Assembly (NCBI GenBank): GCA_947307365.1
Contig: CAMZIY010000005.1
Location: 1-39,907 of the forward strand
Length of the DNA stretch: 39,907 nucleotides
Reading direction: 5' to 3'
DNA from: an uncultured Clostridia bacterium
GTDB taxonomy: Bacteria > Bacillota > Clostridia > Oscillospirales > Oscillospiraceae
The stretch's first letter is position 1. Each line of letters opens with the position of its first letter. The notes beneath the pieces were generated by a model. That model had not been told where the DNA came from and ran no database searches. It saw only the letters and a program-made list of their open reading frames with translations. A program made the translations under genes and the position numbers. Shown here one piece after another: positions 39,494-39,907 of the stretch.

Positions 39494-39907
39494 TCAGGAG
39501 ACCGTGATCCTGGCGCTCAGCTTGCAGACCTTCGCGCCGGAGGCGTCCTTCACGTAGACCTTCACCCTGTAAGTCCCGGCCTCCGTGGGGGTATAGCTGA
39601 AGGTCTTCGTCGTGCTGTAGGACCGGGTCTTGATCCTGGTCCCGTCCTTGTAAAGGACAAAGAAGTACTGCAGCGGCTGTTCGCTCCCCACCGCCGCGGC
39701 GGTCCAGGTGATCTTCTCCCCCGCAGCGGCGGAGGTTTTGCCCGCCTTGACGCTGATGACGGCGGGAGGTCCCAGGGTCACCGTGACTGCCGCGCTCAGC
39801 TTGTTGACCTTCGTCCCGGCAGAGTCCTTCACGTAGACCCTGACCTTGTAGCTCCCGGCCTCCGTGGGGGTATAGCTGAAGGTCTTCGTCGTGCTGTAGG
39901 ACCGGGT
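39494..39907 (-). CDS. Ig-like repeat protein, C-terminal end (partial)
   Basis: The frame is open to the window edge and encodes the last 137 residues: part of one 93-residue Ig-like module and a complete final one (SVKAGKTSAAAGEKITWT, YFFVLYKDG, TRSYSTTKTFSYTPTEAG, YRVKVYVKDASG). The modules keep the 279-bp period (marker at 39621 and 39900), and the distance from marker to stop, 127 bp, is the same as in the gene at 35915. A GTG at 39832 is inside the repeat and is not a start. It is a paralog of the transglutaminase/Ig protein; whether it also carries a transglutaminase domain lies outside the window. Confidence 0.85.
   Translation of the reverse strand, partial: TRSYSTTKTFSYTPTEAGSYKVRVYVKDSAGTKVNKLSAAVTVTLGPPAVISVKAGKTSAAAGEKITWTAAAVGSEQPLQYFFVLYKDGTRIKTRSYSTTKTFSYTPTEAGTYRVKVYVKDASGAKVCKLSARITVS

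Overview
The window reads as chromosomal DNA of a GC-rich, spore-forming member of the Clostridia, most likely Oscillospirales-like (inference). Three things support this: Gram-positive style AGGAGG ribosome sites with frequent TTG starts, a dpaA-dpaB (dipicolinate synthase) pair, and a large Firmicutes-type SRP RNA with an Alu domain directly upstream of dnaX-ybaB. No phage, insertion sequence, tRNA, rRNA or CRISPR array was seen.

Layout. 1-230: end of a very acidic protein built from 75-bp tandem repeats. 463-4971 (minus): a nitrogenase-superfamily cassette consisting of a single-chain fusion of a NifH-like Fe-protein and a NifD-like subunit, an overlapping NifK-like subunit, then an M42 aminopeptidase. 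A divergent promoter pair (about 5000-5065) separates it from a plus-strand run: YdcF-like protein, NhaC-like antiporter, nitroreductase-like flavoprotein, ketopantoate-reductase-like enzyme and MATE exporter (5089-10660). 10651-10868 is a hairpin-rich convergent gap. 10875-18243 (minus): three tandem paralogous lipoproteins, each preceded by the same promoter/palindrome module and differing by swapped Ig-like modules. 18310-18606 is another hairpin cluster. 18607-23737 (minus): GH25 lysozyme with an apparently leaderless start, hflK, hflC and a UDP-sugar pyrophosphorylase. 23896-26512 (plus): zinc-ribbon membrane protein, TPM-domain protein with an added Big_2 Ig-like domain, and a small HEYGH membrane protein. 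26565-31251 (minus): dpaB, dpaA, ybaB, dnaX, SRP RNA and a CPBP protease. 31401-32288 (minus): zinc-ribbon/Big_2 membrane protein. 32477-35781 (plus): ArnT/PMT-like glycosyltransferase, NYN-LOTUS protein and metallophosphoesterase. 35915-39907 (minus): two proteins with 93-residue Ig-like repeats (one with a transglutaminase domain, one cut by the window edge) flanking wecB.

The candidate undescribed system is the nitrogenase-like cassette. It keeps both Fe-protein cluster cysteines and all three cluster cysteines of the D-type subunit. It lacks the FeMo-cofactor ligands and the third cysteine of the K-type subunit, so it is probably a reductase for some substrate other than N2. The rest of the window combines housekeeping (dnaX, SRP RNA, wecB, hflKC), sporulation (dpaAB) and many cell-surface proteins sharing Ig-like modules. 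All functional assignments rest on reading motifs in the sequence; no database search was possible.
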